Assembly: GCA_014529385.2 (NCBI GenBank)
Contig: CM043954.1
Location: forward strand, 99,951,747 to 100,015,746
Reading direction: 5' to 3'
Length of the DNA: 64,000 nt
Source: Adiantum capillus-veneris
Taxonomy: Eukaryota > Streptophyta > Polypodiopsida > Polypodiales > Pteridaceae
The notes under the pieces are model-generated. The model was not told where the DNA came from. It did not search any database and worked only from the letters and a program-made list of their open reading frames with translations. The translations under genes and the position numbers were made by a program. Shown here piece after piece: positions 55,926 through 64,000 of the stretch; the first letter of the stretch is position 1; every line of letters starts with the position of its first letter.

Positions 55926-57668
55926 CTAGTAGAGGCTCATTCCACCTGGATCCCACACAAAAACACTTGGCATTCCTTGCATCAAAAGCTTAATCAAACT
56001 TTCACCTGGTTCCCAAGGAAAACCTGTAGAGATGCCATTTATCAACCTCCCATCAAGAAAATCATCAATTACTTTGGCATAGACTTGCATCTGCAAATAT
56101 ATCTCCTTCTCCATAGCTGAGAGGTCTCCACTGATCATTTGTGTCATCAATTCCTGCTTCTTTGAAAACTCAAACTTGGTTTGCATCAGCCCTTCAATCA
56201 CTTCATAAGGCCCTTCACTTTCATCCTCATTTGCAAATGCAACTAAACCATCCTCCTGGATTTCTTTGTCCATAAAAAGAAATGAAACATCAGCATCCTC
56301 ATCACTGCTGGTAGTACTATCATTGTCCTCATCAGTCACTGTGGAATAGTCTTTATCACTGGACTCATCCTCATCTTCATAAAGCTCCTCCAATTGCTTC
56401 CTTGTGTCCATATTATAAAGCTTCTTGGTACCTGTCTTTCCATAGAGGCTAATTGTACCATGTCGCCAATCTTGAACAGCTCCCACTGCACGTAACCATG
56501 GTCTGCCCAGTATAATAGGATATGCTCCCAACCCTGCTGGCATCACATGAAAATCAACCACTGCCTTTGCATCATATGCCTCCACTTCTAAGCTCTTTAC
56601 AATACCCAAGCATTTTACTTTTTGATGGTTTGCCAATCTGATCCAAAAACCTGACACCCCAGCCACTGTGAGACCCATCTTCTCAACACATGAGTGTGTT
56701 ATGATGCATATTTGGGCTCCGCCATCCACATAACCTTGTCCCAAGTTTTTCCTTTTATGCCACACATCTACTATTGGACAAATGTCTGGTAGCTCGTCCA
56801 TTGCCAACACCTTCACTGAACCTCTCTCTGGCTCTTTCTCCATTGGGTTAACCATCCTCTTCCACTGTCGCTTTAGCTTAGGCACCATCTCTATAAGCTG
56901 CCCAAAAGTAACATCTGCCTTCCTGCTCGTCAGATCCTCCCTCAAGTCATAGCTTAATTGCCCATCCCCTAGTGGAAAATCTGAAACATGAAACTTTCGA
57001 CGAGCTCTCCTTTTCCTCTTGGCCTTGACATCCTCGCCTTCATGGCTCTTTCCTTTCTTCTTACTAGGACCTGGGGCACTTCTTCCTTCCTTATCCTCTG
57101 TGGTCCTCTTCCCAATAGGCATCACTAATGTATCCTCTAGCTTTGATGCCTTCTCCAAGGTGACTACACTTAGCACTTTTGTCTTTCCCTTTTCCTCCTG
57201 GGTCAGTCCACTGGTTCCTTCGTCTCCCTTAATTTCGATGCCATAATCATTTGACCTAGTTAGCACCTGTCTTGGTATTGGATACATGTCTCCCCCCATC
57301 GTTGGTGGCTTATCACATTGCGGGCTGATGTGACCCAACTCTCCACAATTATAACATGTGGGCGTCTCCTTCCAAAACCTACCATTGCTTTGTCCAACAC
57401 CATTCCTAGGCCTTTCTTCACCTCCTAGCTGATTTGCAAACCTCCCTCGACCTCGATTATTTCCCACTTGACCTAGCATGTTTAGGCTGAGATTCTTCAT
57501 CAAATCAACCACTTGCCTCATGTCTTGCCTTAGGCCATCATCTTGCACTATTGTAGTGACCACTGCTGGCATAACCTGAGTAGTAACAGGAACCACTGGT
57601 TCATGATGAACCCCTGACATACGACCTTGTAAAGACTCTATAGGCTGAAATTCAGACAAAGACTCCAC
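55926..57668 (-). CDS. Gag C-terminus with zinc knuckle and protease-like domain
   Basis: Minus strand, 580 codons, in the same frame as the gag ORF above it and separated by one TAG (57,675-57,677). CCHC knuckle CYNCGELGHISPQC lies near residue 110. A basic segment (KRKRRARRKF) is followed by a retropepsin-like domain: GYVDGGAQICIITHSCVEKM (active site reading D-G-G-A instead of D-T/S-G) and YPIILGRPWLRAVGA. A very acidic stretch (LYEDEDESSDKDYS) follows, with no RT. The altered active site makes protease activity uncertain. Confidence 0.8.
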   Translation of the reverse strand: MESLSEFQPIESLQGRMSGVHHEPVVPVTTQVMPAVVTTIVQDDGLRQDMRQVVDLMKNLSLNMLGQVGNNRGRGRFANQLGGEERPRNGVGQSNGRFWKETPTCYNCGELGHISPQCDKPPTMGGDMYPIPRQVLTRSNDYGIEIKGDEGTSGLTQEEKGKTKVLSVVTLEKASKLEDTLVMPIGKRTTEDKEGRSAPGPSKKKGKSHEGEDVKAKRKRRARRKFHVSDFPLGDGQLSYDLREDLTSRKADVTFGQLIEMVPKLKRQWKRMVNPMEKEPERGSVKVLAMDELPDICPIVDVWHKRKNLGQGYVDGGAQICIITHSCVEKMGLTVAGVSGFWIRLANHQKVKCLGIVKSLEVEAYDAKAVVDFHVMPAGLGAYPIILGRPWLRAVGAVQDWRHGTISLYGKTGTKKLYNMDTRKQLEELYEDEDESSDKDYSTVTDEDNDSTTSSDEDADVSFLFMDKEIQEDGLVAFANEDESEGPYEVIEGLMQTKFEFSKKQELMTQMISGDLSAMEKEIYLQMQVYAKVIDDFLDGRLINGISTGFPWEPGESLIKLLMQGMPSVFVWDPGGMSLY

Positions 57669-57674
57669 CCCTAA

Positions 57675-58211
57675 CTAGCTCATTTTCCTCAGCTTCCACT
57701 CTTTGTTCCTTGCTACCTCTAATGCATCCTCATATGTCCTAGGCTTCTTTAGCTCCACTCTCCAACGTATATTCTCCCAAATACCGGCCAAGAACCTGTC
57801 CTTCTTCATCATGTCAGGCGGGGGTACCTGTGGTGCTAAAGCCATGCACATTCGCTCCCATGCCAATGAAAACTTACGTATATACGCATCTACTGGCTCA
57901 CCTTCCTTTTGCACCAAAGCCTGTACTTCTTGCCACACCTTGTCAGGATCTTCTATCTTCACAAACTCCACTTCCAAACCATGTCGTAGATTGTCCCAAC
58001 TCAATCTTACAGGTGGATCAGCCACACGCAACTCCTCTTCAAATGCTTTAGACCAAACTCGTGCATCACTCTTCAAACAAATTTGGAGAAGGCGCAACAT
58101 TTGCGTAGGGTCATGAATCTGGTTGCTAATGCAGGCAACCTCCATCTTTTCCAAAAATTCTTCCACATTTTCATCACTTCTTCCATGAAACTCGGGATAA
58201 GAGAAAGCCAT
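57675..58211 (-). CDS. Gag (capsid) N-terminal part
   Basis: Minus strand. ATG 58,211 gives MAFSYPEFHGRSDENVEEFL, the usual start of a gypsy gag/capsid domain (F.G..D.N.WL pattern). It continues WDNLRHGLEVEFVKIEDPDK and ends ARNKEWKLRKMS with TAG. The open frame extends upstream without a stop, so an earlier start is possible. The following frame is in phase, so the TAG may be read through or be a mutated CAG. Confidence 0.8.
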   Translation of the reverse strand: MAFSYPEFHGRSDENVEEFLEKMEVACISNQIHDPTQMLRLLQICLKSDARVWSKAFEEELRVADPPVRLSWDNLRHGLEVEFVKIEDPDKVWQEVQALVQKEGEPVDAYIRKFSLAWERMCMALAPQVPPPDMMKKDRFLAGIWENIRWRVELKKPRTYEDALEVARNKEWKLRKMS

Positions 58212-58268
58212 GGCTACCCAAATTATGATGCTTTGCGAACCCCTTCGAACACACTTGCAAGAACCCAA

Positions 58269-59292
58269 AACTTTTTACTACCCAATCCCCAGAAACTTCA
58301 ATGGAGCTCAACTTTAGATAAGGACAAACACATGCACATCAAATGAGTTTTCATAGTTAATCATCGGAATGACAACAGGCAAAGGACATTCCAGGATCTC
58401 TCTCAATCTTCTTGGCCCAAACATAAAGACTATGCGCTGCTAGAAAAAGATCTTCCTGGACACATGAACATTAATCTGAATTCTTTGAGTTAAATGAAAA
58501 GGAGTGAACTGAGGGCCATTTTGATCATCCATTAAAGCCAACCATGAAGCTCCCAAAAAGGCACACCTGACTCAACCTCTGATTTTGCCAAAATTTCAGC
58601 AGTATAACAGCATAAATGGCTCAAAATACCAAAAAACCAGCCATCATAACTTGGAAAAATTTCGACAGAGTTTCCCCAGAAGTAGAGCAGTAGGAACCCA
58701 AAATATAGACTGTCTATGTATGCATAAACTGTCAACAATAGAACTCGAGCATCAAACAGGAATCACTAATACATAGCCTATGGCGAGGTCACAAAAAGGG
58801 TGCTCCAGCTACCTGTATCACCGAAAGGATCTCCACATTTGAGAATCCCCCAGCTCAATAAAAACCTCACGCTATCGACCCTCACATGAAGGCTAATGCA
58901 AATTGCGTATAGTCAAGTCTCAGAAATGACTATCTTCCAGACCAAGTCTCAGAAATGGCTGGGACTGCCAAATACAACCAAGTATGGCTCCACAAATGCG
59001 TACAATGGCAGTTTCCACAAGTAACGTACAATCCAGCAGACAATGCGCTCAAATAGGCGCCAAGTGATGCATTCCCACAACAACTGCAAGTGACATCACT
59101 GCTAGTATATCACTGTACTCCAGCTACCTGTACCTGTGTGAATCACCTGTACCTGTACCTGTCCCTGTAACCTGTAACCTGTAACCTGTAATCTGTAATC
59201 TGCAACATGCAACCTGTAATCCCGAAGCTCGAAGCTCGAAGCTCGAAGCAGAAGGTACTCGAAGAAGATCCTCCGTGGGGGCGCCAAAAGAA
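58269..59292 (-). other. Leader region of the gag-only element
   Basis: Untranslated DNA between the 5' LTR and gag. It includes short tandem repeats of CTGTAACCTGTAAC type (about 59,140-59,220) and CGAAGCTCGAAGCT (59,223-59,250). No gene seen. Confidence 0.6.
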
Positions 59293-59461
59293 TGTGAGCG
59301 GGATGAAAACACACACAACGCCTCTATAACGACCCGACACACACTCTTGGGAAGATACACACACACACTATGGGGCACCACTCGGCTTAGACAACAGACC
59401 TGGCCGAGACAGGGAACACACCTCTGGAGTGAGAGGAGAGAGACTATCCACTTGCCCACTC

Positions 59462-59492
<31 letters not shown>

Positions 59493-60435
59493 AAAAAACT
59501 CAGCTCAAAAGAGGAGAATTTCTGATGTTTAGATACAATTGAGCTTGGGCCAACACAAATGGGACAAATAGCTCACACAATATGGGTAAAATAAGCCAAA
59601 TACAATCACAAACTAGAGCAGAAACTTCGCTCATGGGAGAAACTTACACAGAAAAACAACAGGAAAAGAGTGAGGAATTTGGCAAAATGGACAGCGCCAT
59701 CGCGTCCGGAACGGCCCAAAACCCCAGTCTACAATGTCAAAGTGCTCAATTCCGACCTCGGATGAGCAGTTTACGGCCAAAACAGGCTCCAAAATGAGCA
59801 AAAACACACCTGCGGCTGTTCCTCCTCTCTTCTCCACGTTTTTTCTGGTCTTCTCTCTATTTTTTCAGTTCCCACACTTAGCTTTATTAGTTGGGCACCC
59901 TTGGCCTTTTAGATGACCTCAAACGGACCCCGAACAGGCCAAAAACTGACCTCGCAGTGCATAGTTGTCACCTTTTTGCATCATTCGCACACCTGGCACT
60001 CAACTTTTTTCCAATAATGCATCTCGCCACCGCGTGAAGTGGCCCCAAAAAGTGGTCCTAATGATGACCTTTTTGCATAACTCTCACAAGAAAACACCCA
60101 CGTTGTGTCCGTCCTCATCCGCGTGCAAATATTGACCTCGTTCGCCCTCTTGACGCCACTAGATGCCATCTGACGCACTTGCTGACCTCATGTTGTCGGC
60201 CCGCGGATAGCTTGCTCGAGAATTTTTACGCGCTATAAACTCCTCATTATAGTAGAAAAAACATACTGGTACTAGTGATAGTGAAAATCGATGTACTATG
60301 TACACACTGTCGTACCTGTACACATGTGGGCCCCACGTAACCACCTGGCTCTGGAAAATGGGCAATCCTTTATTTGATGCACCATGCATGTATATGTACA
60401 TATGCGCAATCCCTTGCTCCAAAAAACTCCTGACA
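59293..60435 (-). repeat. 5' LTR of the gag-only element
   Basis: 1,143 bp, plus orientation TGTGAGCGGG...CTCCTGACA. Outside it, ACGTGTATTGATGG resumes the methylase gene sequence. Confidence 0.9.
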
Positions 60436-63067
60436 ACGTGTATTGATGGCAATTGGAAAGGTTAGATTTAGTGATTATGTGCACAAGCTAGCAATTTGTT
60501 GATAATCTAACTTGTGACCTATTATTTGTTATAGGAGAGTGCTTGAGATGGTTGAGAAAATGGAGGGCGAGATTAATCATGTAGCTATCCAACACGAGAA
60601 GGCTGAAGAGAGGCATGGTTGCACACTTTCCCACACATTACTAACATACAGACGGAAGCACTTTGAAAAAGCCTTCAAGAAGTGGAGTGCACGGATCATG
60701 TCCACACAAGATCCTAAAGAGCAAACCCACTTTGCTTGCACAGAACGACCCTTGTTGTACATGTTTGACATCTTTAATTGACAAATTAAGAATGTAGTAG
60801 GATACACTAATCTTATTCTCGGTGGCTCAAAACATTGTGGTCTGTCTTTTAGATGGTGGAGAGATGGTCTTGTCTTCCCCATTCTTGAGCACCCCAGTGA
60901 TGCATGGTGCATGTCGGAGAGAGAAGAGACAGGCTTATATCCTGACATGTGGATAGACGACTTGCGGCCAAAGTGAGCATGGCTCAAGTGTCCTTGGTGG
61001 CTAGACAACCCGGACAAGGAGTACCCACCCAAAGAGGAAGCGCTATACACAGGTATCATACTATAAAGTTTTTACCTTTTCTATGGAGCAATACAACATG
61101 GGCTCAATAAATGTTCTTTTTTAATTAACAGCGGAGCATACTGCTTCACGGAAGAAAGCCGTTGTGATAGAGGATGCTCTATCTCCAAACACAACAAGGA
61201 AACCAGACAAAAAGAAACAGGCCTCAAAGAAGCACCATTGGCTGATCGGAAACGTGGAAAAAGAAAGAAGAGAGTTGCTGCTTCCAGTCATAGCGAGAGC
61301 GAGCATGTGGTTGAGGAGTATTCTGTAGAAGTCAGTGATAGTGCTGATAGCCTTGGTGCTATGAGCCACAGTGCACTGACAATTTCCTTCACTCGAAGAC
61401 TAGTAGGGGGCATCCAAGAGTCCCCTCCATGTTCACCATCACATGGCAGGGCTGCAGAGGACCTATCAGACATGGCCAAAGTGGTGGGAGAAAACCCTCC
61501 AGGTACATGAAAATGGTTAATGTTGTGTTGTTCTCTTTAGCATTGCTTGAAAGATATATTTGATCTTATGTTGCTACATACAAATATGCATGTAGAGACA
61601 TGCCACCTTGTAGTGCATGCTAGTGTCAAGTGCTTCGAAAAATCTATTCCAGATGTGTTGTGCGATGACAGGTAAGCCATGTTAATTTACATTCAAAGTT
61701 ATGTCCACAATTTTAGTGCTAACAAAGATTGCATGCAGTTCTATGCAGTCACTACGTAGATTCTTGGGCTCTCTAGCAGGAACAGGGCAGATGAACCCCA
61801 GCTTGAGATTGGGTTGTGTACGTTTGATGTGCATGGCCTTTCCCTTACACACTAGGCCACATGCAGCTAGCACGGGTGGGGTTCCTTTATGGAACCAATG
61901 GGATAGTGAACTTGTGGATGCTACATTCCTTCTGGAAACCGAGCTTCTTTTGGTTGATGGCATGCTTGTGGCGACATGTCGTGTAGAACATCTGTCCATT
62001 GTCACTTCAAAGGCAGAGGGATCTCATCTCAAGTCGTTGAGGATATTGTACATACCGCTGCCGGAGTTGCACGACTGTTTAGGACTATGTAGAGGGGTAT
62101 GTTATTATTTGTTTTGATATTGAATAGTAACTTCAACATTCGCATTTCAAAATATCAACATTTTACTTTTATTCGTAGGTTGGTAGTTTGCTCCTGGTCA
62201 TTTTTTCACCCCCTAGAACTAATGGGTGTCATCTTCCGAGGTATGATCGAGCGGATGGAGAGATTGCAGCAAATGTACGTGGCTTCTCTGTAGATGATGA
62301 CATGTTGTGGGCGAAGCTACCAAGTACAGATTCCACACAGTGAAATGATCGTATGGGCAGGCCTTATTGTAGAGGTGTTGAGAGGAGTCCAATGTTTTTC
62401 AGGTGCTAGAAACTTTTTGGAAGTTCTTCTTCATGTTCCTATAAAATTATAGGTATAACAAATCTAAAGATTTCTATATTATTGTAGATGGCTACTAGGT
62501 ACCTTCATAAACATGGGAGATGCTGTGTTGGATTGTTTTGCAGGAGTGGGAACATTGGCAGCACAATGTTTACTACTACGCAGGCATTGCATCAATTGTG
62601 AGAAGCATTGGTCAGTTTTCAGTGCTTGTCTAGAGCCATCTCAGCACCTACCTTCCGATTTAGGCTCGACATTGATGTTTCATAGGAGTGACAGAGCTCA
62701 AGTAACCGAGCATCCAATGCAGGTGACAGAACAGCTTTATCCGTTGGAGCCACCTTTCCCGACACCACTCAGCAATCCAGACGGGGCAGTATCAGCTTCG
62801 TGTACTACTTTCACGGCCCCAGTTTTGGCATGGCATGCAACTGGACCATCTACCAGTGCATTCATTTCCTCCACATCTGAGGCCCCGCCCGGAGTTGATC
62901 CATTGCCTCATTCACTACCTATAGCCCCCCCCACATATGGTTCGTACCCTCTGCCATTTGGAGGAGTTCCCCCACCATTTGGTGCACTACCCCCATTGGA
63001 ACGACCTTTGTTTCCTCCCAGACCATATGGACCCCCATTGCCCTTCTTTCATCCACCTCACCCATGA

Positions 63068-63259
63068 TGTATCCACCCCCCCCATATGTATTTAATTTTG
63101 ATGCAATGGAACACATAGATTTGGGGTTTGCTATATGAAATAGACAATAATTGTGTGTAAGTAACTTCTGTTTGTCTTATCAATAGTGTATTGAATTCAT
63201 CCATGGTGGTTTTTGTTTGAATGTAAGTTGGCCATGAATCGACAATCAAATTTGAGTTG

Positions 63260-63299
<40 letters not shown>
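63068..63299. other. 3' flank of the methylase gene, then (GA)n
   Basis: AT-rich 3' untranslated-type sequence follows the stop at 63,065-63,067, then a (GA)n microsatellite at about 63,262-63,301 just inside the right MULE end. A similar (GA)n lies inside the left end at 47,380-47,422. Confidence 0.6.
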
Positions 63300-63304
<5 letters not shown>

Positions 63305-63392
63305 ATGGGTAGATTATCCCTTCTTTTGGGAATCCGCTCGTCCGATTCTTAAAAAGCGCTCGACAGAAATTGCTCGCCCAAAAATTGCGCCC
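63300..63392 (-). repeat. Right terminal inverted repeat of the MULE
   Basis: Inverted it reads GGGCGCAATTTTTGGGCGAG and later GCTTTTTAAGAATC, pairing with 47,256-47,335. It is immediately followed by GACTAGAGA. Confidence 0.7.
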
Positions 63393-63401
63393 GACTAGAG
63401 A
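63393..63401. repeat. Right 9-bp target-site duplication of the MULE
   Basis: GACTAGAGA, identical to 47,247-47,255. Confidence 0.8.
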
Positions 63402-64000
63402 ATGTGAGGTTGTTAGAGCTAGCAGCAAATAGTAGAAAATCACAAACAGACTTCAAAAGCACAACAATCTTCAAAAATGAGATGCTTTGACAAACGAAGT
63501 AAAATAACACAATCAAACTTCAATAGTGTGCACAGACTTCAAAAACCCTAATATATAGTCAATGACCAATAAAGACGAGATTAATACCCTGTGGTCCTGA
63601 TCTCCATGCACCTCTAGGCGGAGGTGTGTGGGGCTCGGGCATGGATAGAGAATAAGAGGTTGTTAGAGCTAGCAGTAAATGGTAGAAAAACTGCAAACGG
63701 ACTTCAGAACTGCAAGTCTTTTGAAATGACTTGTGTACTTCAAAAACGCAAACGGACTTTGATAAATGAAGTAAATTAATGCAATTGGACTTCAATAGCG
63801 CACACAGACTTCAAAAATCCTAATATACAGTCATTGATCATAAAGACAAGATTATTACCCTGTGGTCTTGATCTCCATGCACCTTTAGACTGAGGTGTGC
63901 AGGGATCGAACATGGCTAGAGAATGTGAGGTTGCTAGAGCTAGCAGTAAATGGTAGAAAAACTACAAACATATTTCAAAAATACAATAGTCTTCAGAATA
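63402..64000. repeat. ~250-270-bp tandem array (MULE target DNA)
   Basis: The landmark TAGAGAATGTGAGG-type sequence recurs at about 63,396, 63,646 and 63,917. Each unit contains CAATTGGACTTCAATAGCGC and GTGGTCCTGATCTCCATGCA variants. The same unit flanks the MULE on the left near 47,090-47,246. Confidence 0.8.

Larger units (their letters stand above)
54722..60435 (-). mobile_element. Gag-protease-only LTR element inside the methylase gene
   Basis: LTRs are 54,722-55,872 and 59,293-60,435. Flanking host sequence duplicates ACGT at least (54,718-54,721 and 60,436-60,439). On the minus strand: 5' LTR, five bases, a primer-site-like TGGCGCCCCCACGGAGG (below 59,288), gag, zinc knuckle, protease-like domain, polypurine tract TAGGGGGTGGGCAAATTA (55,873-55,890), 3' LTR. 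No RT, RNase H or integrase, so it must be mobilised in trans (TR-GAG-like). Confidence 0.85.
53151..63067 (+). pseudogene. ParB-like nuclease / DNA methyltransferase-like cargo gene of the MULE
   Basis: ATG 53,151 begins MRTRKQSKNNGAVDEVYV. The same frame continues past TGA, TGA and TAA stops to 53,568-53,885, where VWDGNHRLEAWMRW (GNHR at 53,736-53,747) is the conserved ParB/sulfiredoxin-type motif. Exons follow with GT..AG ends: 53,961-54,166, about 54,240-54,533 (FQKYISFTGWGETTTKMTPS) and 54,616-54,721, where the LTR element sits. The gene resumes at 60,436, then 60,533-60,780 and about 61,132-61,510 with basic RKRGKRKKR. 61,740-62,098 reads ELLLVDGMLVATCRVEHL, similar to the strand after the catalytic motif of methylases. 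The last exon (62,513-63,067) starts with GDAVLDCFAGVGTLAAQC, the FxGxG AdoMet-binding motif of beta-class N4/N6 amino-methyltransferases, and ends in a Pro-rich tail. ParB plus methylase occurs in phage and bacterial proteins. Here introns and location place it in a plant-type transposon. The copy is broken. Confidence 0.68.
47256..63392. mobile_element. 16.1 kb Mutator-like element with ParB-methyltransferase cargo
   Basis: Bounded by perfect 9-bp duplications (GACTAGAGA) and by degenerate inverted ends. Left reads GGGGGATATTTCCAGGTGAG then CAATTTTTGATGGG; the right end inverted reads GGGCGCAATTTTTGGGCGAG. A second inverted block near both ends shares GCTTTTTA.GAATC and GATTCCCAAAA. Inside are a MULE-type transposase gene (minus) with DDE-like, CxxH and SWIM features, a small unrecognised minus gene, a large palindrome, and a divergent plus-strand gene with ParB-like and DNA-methylase motifs. 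An LTR element (54,722-60,435) inserted later. Removing it leaves about 10.4 kb. The target is a tandem array also seen outside. Confidence 0.82.

Noticed and set aside
47256-63392. Bacterial restriction-modification island or contamination
   Set aside because: Introns with GT..AG ends, MULE ends with 9-bp duplication and a nested plant-type LTR element place the genes in a eukaryotic nucleus.

Overview
The window is repeat-dense nuclear DNA of a eukaryote, most likely a land plant and probably a fern or other seed-free plant. This is an inference from chromodomain-bearing Ty3/gypsy elements, an initiator-Met-type primer site, a Mutator-like element (MULE), introns with GT..AG ends, and very long (CT)n, (GT)n and (GA)n tracts. 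I see no bacterial operons, no RNA genes and no ordinary single-copy housekeeping gene. Almost everything belongs to mobile elements nested in one another.

Left part (1-24,000): a minus-strand gypsy chromovirus (G1, about 455-22,569, LTR 20,680-22,569) has landed in a minus-strand gene copy (22,570-24,000). G1 is itself interrupted by a 13.8 kb DNA transposon (3,190-17,021) with 21-bp terminal inverted repeats. That transposon holds an unrecognised plus-strand gene, a minus-strand gene joining a histone H3-like protein to a Ulp1-like (C48) cysteine protease domain, a divergently transcribed partner gene, ten copies of a 152-bp tandem repeat, and a multi-exon minus-strand gene that is the best transposase candidate. 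The gene broken by G1 is a second copy of the partner gene.

Middle (24,000-47,250): a LINE (24,090-28,703), an ORF1-only 'half-LINE' sharing its 3' tail (29,887-30,982), both bounded by (TC)n; small foldback repeats; a young gag-less gypsy element with near-identical 1,123-bp LTRs (32,270-38,783); a second H3-Ulp1 gene copy (39,288-41,333); and a 5'-truncated relative of G1 (41,676-46,150) inside AT-rich minisatellite DNA.

Right part (47,247-63,401): a 16.1 kb MULE with inverted ends and a perfect 9-bp target duplication (GACTAGAGA). It carries a decayed MULE transposase (zinc region, DDE-like core with CxxH, SWIM) on the minus strand. Divergent from it, across a ~450-bp palindrome, is a plus-strand gene with a ParB/sulfiredoxin-like nuclease motif at the N-terminus and the FxGxG region of a beta-class amino-methyltransferase (DNA N4/N6 type) at the C-terminus. 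This cargo gene is interrupted by a gag-protease-only LTR element (54,722-60,435). The flanks are a ~250-270-bp tandem array.

The most interesting observation is that two unrelated large DNA transposons carry chromatin- or DNA-modification-type cargo: H3 fold plus Ulp1 protease in one, ParB plus DNA methylase in the other. Many coding frames are broken by stops that are one C-to-T change from Gln or Arg codons, several exactly at conserved histone Gln positions, which points to methylation-driven decay of silenced elements.
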